Below are positions 13,315 to 15,380 of a DNA stretch of 15,380 bases, one piece after another. The stretch is from an uncultured Muribaculaceae bacterium. GTDB lineage: Bacteria > Bacteroidota > Bacteroidia > Bacteroidales > Muribaculaceae. Location of the stretch: NCBI GenBank assembly GCA_947644475.1, contig CANRZQ010000033.1, positions 1-15,380 on the forward strand, in the 5' to 3' direction. The notes below the pieces were generated by a model. It was not told where the DNA came from and made no database searches. It worked only from the letters and a program-made list of their open reading frames with translations. Every line of letters begins with the position of its first letter. Within the stretch, counting starts at the first letter, position 1. A program made the position numbers and the translations under genes.

Positions 13315-15380
13315 TTAATATTCGTCCCAACTCTTGATTTCGATGTCGTCGAGCGGCAACTGGATGAAGGCCTGGATGAAAGCCGAGGCAAGACGCGCGT
13401 TTGTGAGCAAGGGGATGTTGAGGTCGATTGCCGCGCGGCGAATCTTGTAGCCGTTGGAAAGTTCGGACGATGTCTGGTTCTTGGGTATGTTAAGCACCAT
13501 GTCGATCTTGCGGTTGTGGAGCAGGTCGAGAGCCTGGGGATGCTGCTCGGGCTGGGATGGCCAGTAAACGCGGATTGCGGGGATGCCGTTCTCGTTGAGG
13601 AACTGGCATGTGCCGGATGTGGCGTAGATAGTGAACCCGTTCTGGTGGAGCATATGAGCAGCGTCGAGCATGGATGCTTTCTGACGGGGAGTGCCGGTGG
13701 AAAGCAGCACGCTCTTTTTGGGGATGCGCTGGCCCACGGCGAGCATGGCTTTGAGGATGGCTTCGTTGGTATCGACGCCGATGCAGCCGACCTCGCCGGT
13801 AGATGTCATGTCGACACGGAGCACGGGGTCGGCTCCTTGCAGACGCTGGAACGAGAATTGCGAGGCTTTGACGCCAACATAGTCGAGGTCGAACGCGCTC
13901 TTATTGGGCTTCTCGATGCGGATGCCGAGCATTGCGCGTGTGGCAAGGTCGATAAAGTTGATTTTCAGCACCTTCGACACGAAGGGGAAACTGCGCGATG
14001 CGCGGAGGTTGCACTCGATTACCTTTATGTCGTTGTTCTTGGCAAGGAACTGGATGTTGAAGGGGCCGGTGATGTTGAGGGCGCGGGCAATCTGCTGCGA
14101 CACCTTCTTGATTCGGCGCATGGTCTCGACATAGAGTTTCTGCGGGGGGAACTGTATGGTGGCGTCGCCGGAGTGAACGCCGGCATATTCAATGTGCTCG
14201 GATATGGCGTAGGCCATAATCTGGCCGTCCTGGGCCACGGCGTCCATTTCGATTTCCTTGGCATTCTGGATGAAGGAGGACACAACAACAGGGTGCTTCT
14301 TCGACACGTTTACGGCCATTTTGAGGAAGCGTTGGAGTTCCTCATCGTTGAAACATACGTTCATGGCCGCGCCGGAAAGCACGTAGGAGGGGCGCACGAG
14401 CACGGGATAGCCGACTTCGGCGATGAAATCCTCGATGTCGGCAAACGATGTCAACTCTCGCCATGCGGGCTGGTCGATTCCCAGACGGTCGAGCATGGCG
14501 GAGAACTTGTGACGGTCCTCGGCGTTGTCGATAGATGCCGAAGATGTGCCGAGAATATTCACGCCCTGCGCGTTGAGTCGCGTGGCGAGGTTGTTGGGAA
14601 TCTGGCCGCCGACAGATAGTATTGTGCCGTGGGGTTGCTCGAGGTCCTCGATATCCATTACGCGCTCGAAGGTGAGTTCGTCGAAATAGAGGCGGTCGCA
14701 CATGTCGTAGTCGGTAGACACGGTCTCGGGATTGTAGTTAATCATTACCGAACGCCAGCCTTGCTCGCGCACGGTCATGAGCGCGTTCACCGAGCACCAG
14801 TCGAATTCCACCGACGAGCCGATGCGGTAGGCGCCGGAGCCGAGCACTATCACCGAACGGTGGTCGGGGTCGGAGTAGTCGATGTCGCTTTCGGTTCCGT
14901 TATAGGTGAGGTAAAGATAGTTGGTGCGTGCGGGGAACTCGCCGGCCAGGGTGTCGATCTGCTTCACCACAGGGAGGATGCCGAGAGTCTTACGCCAGGC
15001 GCGGACGGCGAGGTTGGCCTCTTCGCCGTCGGTCATACCGTCCTTGAACACTGAGCGGGCAATCTGGAAGTCGGAGAAGCCCTGCTGTTTGGCCAGGCGC
15101 ATAAGGTCGGCGGGGAGTGTCTCGAGGGTGTCGTATTTTTCAAGTTCGTCGGCCGTCTGCATAATATTTTGCAAACGGTAGAGGAACCATTTGTCGATTT
15201 TGGTAAGGTCGTGGATGCGGTCGACGGTATAGCCCTGAGCCATGGCCTTGGCTATGACGAAGATGCGCTTGTCGGTGGGCGCGGTGAGAGCCTTGTCGAT
15301 ATTGTCGATCTTGATTTCCTTGTTTTCAACGAAACCATGCATGCCCTGGCCAATCATGCGGAGGCCTTTCTGGATGGCTT
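13315..15380 (-). CDS. carB: Carbamoyl-phosphate synthase large subunit, C-terminal two-thirds (runs off the window)
   Basis: CarB makes carbamoyl phosphate from bicarbonate, ammonia and two ATP for pyrimidine and arginine synthesis. About 687 C-terminal residues of an expected ~1070 are present, reading into the window edge with AIQKGLRMIGQG. They cover the oligomerisation domain (IDKWFLYRLQNIM), the second ATP-grasp half (GSGAYRIGSSVEFDWCSVNAL, INYNPETVSTDYDMCDRLYFDEL, ILSVGGQIPNNLATRL, YPVLVRPSYVLSGAAMNV, EHIEYAGVHSGDATIQFPPQ) and a MGS-like allosteric domain in the last ~135 residues (LLSTGTPRQKA, YATSGT, VYWPSQ, IRRAAIDLNIPLLTNARLA). VIECNLRASRSFPFVSK is like animal CPS1/CAD, where E. 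coli CarB has EVNPRAARTVPFVSK. A downstream coiled-coil gene follows 12 nt after the stop. Identity is firm; the eukaryote-like subtype is judged from remembered sequences. Confidence 0.95.
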   Translation of the reverse strand, partial: AIQKGLRMIGQGMHGFVENKEIKIDNIDKALTAPTDKRIFVIAKAMAQGYTVDRIHDLTKIDKWFLYRLQNIMQTADELEKYDTLETLPADLMRLAKQQGFSDFQIARSVFKDGMTDGEEANLAVRAWRKTLGILPVVKQIDTLAGEFPARTNYLYLTYNGTESDIDYSDPDHRSVIVLGSGAYRIGSSVEFDWCSVNALMTVREQGWRSVMINYNPETVSTDYDMCDRLYFDELTFERVMDIEDLEQPHGTILSVGGQIPNNLATRLNAQGVNILGTSSASIDNAEDRHKFSAMLDRLGIDQPAWRELTSFADIEDFIAEVGYPVLVRPSYVLSGAAMNVCFNDEELQRFLKMAVNVSKKHPVVVSSFIQNAKEIEMDAVAQDGQIMAYAISEHIEYAGVHSGDATIQFPPQKLYVETMRRIKKVSQQIARALNITGPFNIQFLAKNNDIKVIECNLRASRSFPFVSKVLKINFIDLATRAMLGIRIEKPNKSAFDLDYVGVKASQFSFQRLQGADPVLRVDMTSTGEVGCIGVDTNEAILKAMLAVGQRIPKKSVLLSTGTPRQKASMLDAAHMLHQNGFTIYATSGTCQFLNENGIPAIRVYWPSQPEQHPQALDLLHNRKIDMVLNIPKNQTSSELSNGYKIRRAAIDLNIPLLTNARLASAFIQAFIQLPLDDIEIKSWDEY

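Noticed and set aside
13516..14619. 367-codon open frame on the plus strand opposite carB
   Set aside because: Antisense shadow. The minus strand reads as unmistakable CarB through the whole interval.

Overview
The window looks like chromosomal DNA from a GC-rich member of the Bacteroidales. Three things support this: promoters of the Bacteroidetes type (TTTG, about 19-20 nt, TAnnTTTG), starts without clear Shine-Dalgarno sequences, and gene content such as a CotH-family secreted protein with a Bacteroidales-like C-terminal tail and a eukaryote-like CarB. A Muribaculaceae-type gut bacterium is my best guess, but that is inference. No mobile element, CRISPR array, tRNA or rRNA is visible.

Layout. 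Positions 1-777 (minus) hold the N-terminal part of methionyl-tRNA synthetase. A divergent intergenic region (778-955) carries one well-matched promoter for each direction. Positions 956-7408 (plus) are a six-gene operon that makes a self-contained glycine cleavage system: lipoate-protein ligase, GcvT, GcvH, the two GcvP subunits and dihydrolipoamide dehydrogenase. The ligase would attach lipoate to GcvH. GcvPA/PB decarboxylate glycine and load the aminomethyl group on the lipoyl arm, GcvT transfers the one-carbon unit to tetrahydrofolate, and Lpd reoxidises the arm with NAD+. The operon ends in a strong intrinsic terminator.

Positions 7543-9213 (plus) encode an exported CotH-family protein with a starch-binding-like C-terminal domain. 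A long bidirectional hairpin separates it from the convergent minus-strand genes. Those are a CPA2-type cation:proton antiporter with two RCK_C-like domains (9275-11470) and, 3 nt upstream of it, an MgtC/SapB-family membrane protein (11474-12190), a likely ion or envelope homeostasis pair. Further upstream on the minus strand, a membrane-anchored coiled-coil protein (12355-13302) follows carB (13315 to beyond the window end) in an apparent operon that closes with a GC-rich terminator.

The most unusual non-coding structures are three. A 10-bp-period TCGA-rich array lies between gcvH and gcvPA, and a shorter sister array lies just after lpdA. A G-rich 7-8-bp tandem repeat with quadruplex potential directly abuts the apparent TTG start of mgtC. 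I see no clear case for a wholly new multi-gene system. The phased arrays are the best candidates for something undescribed.
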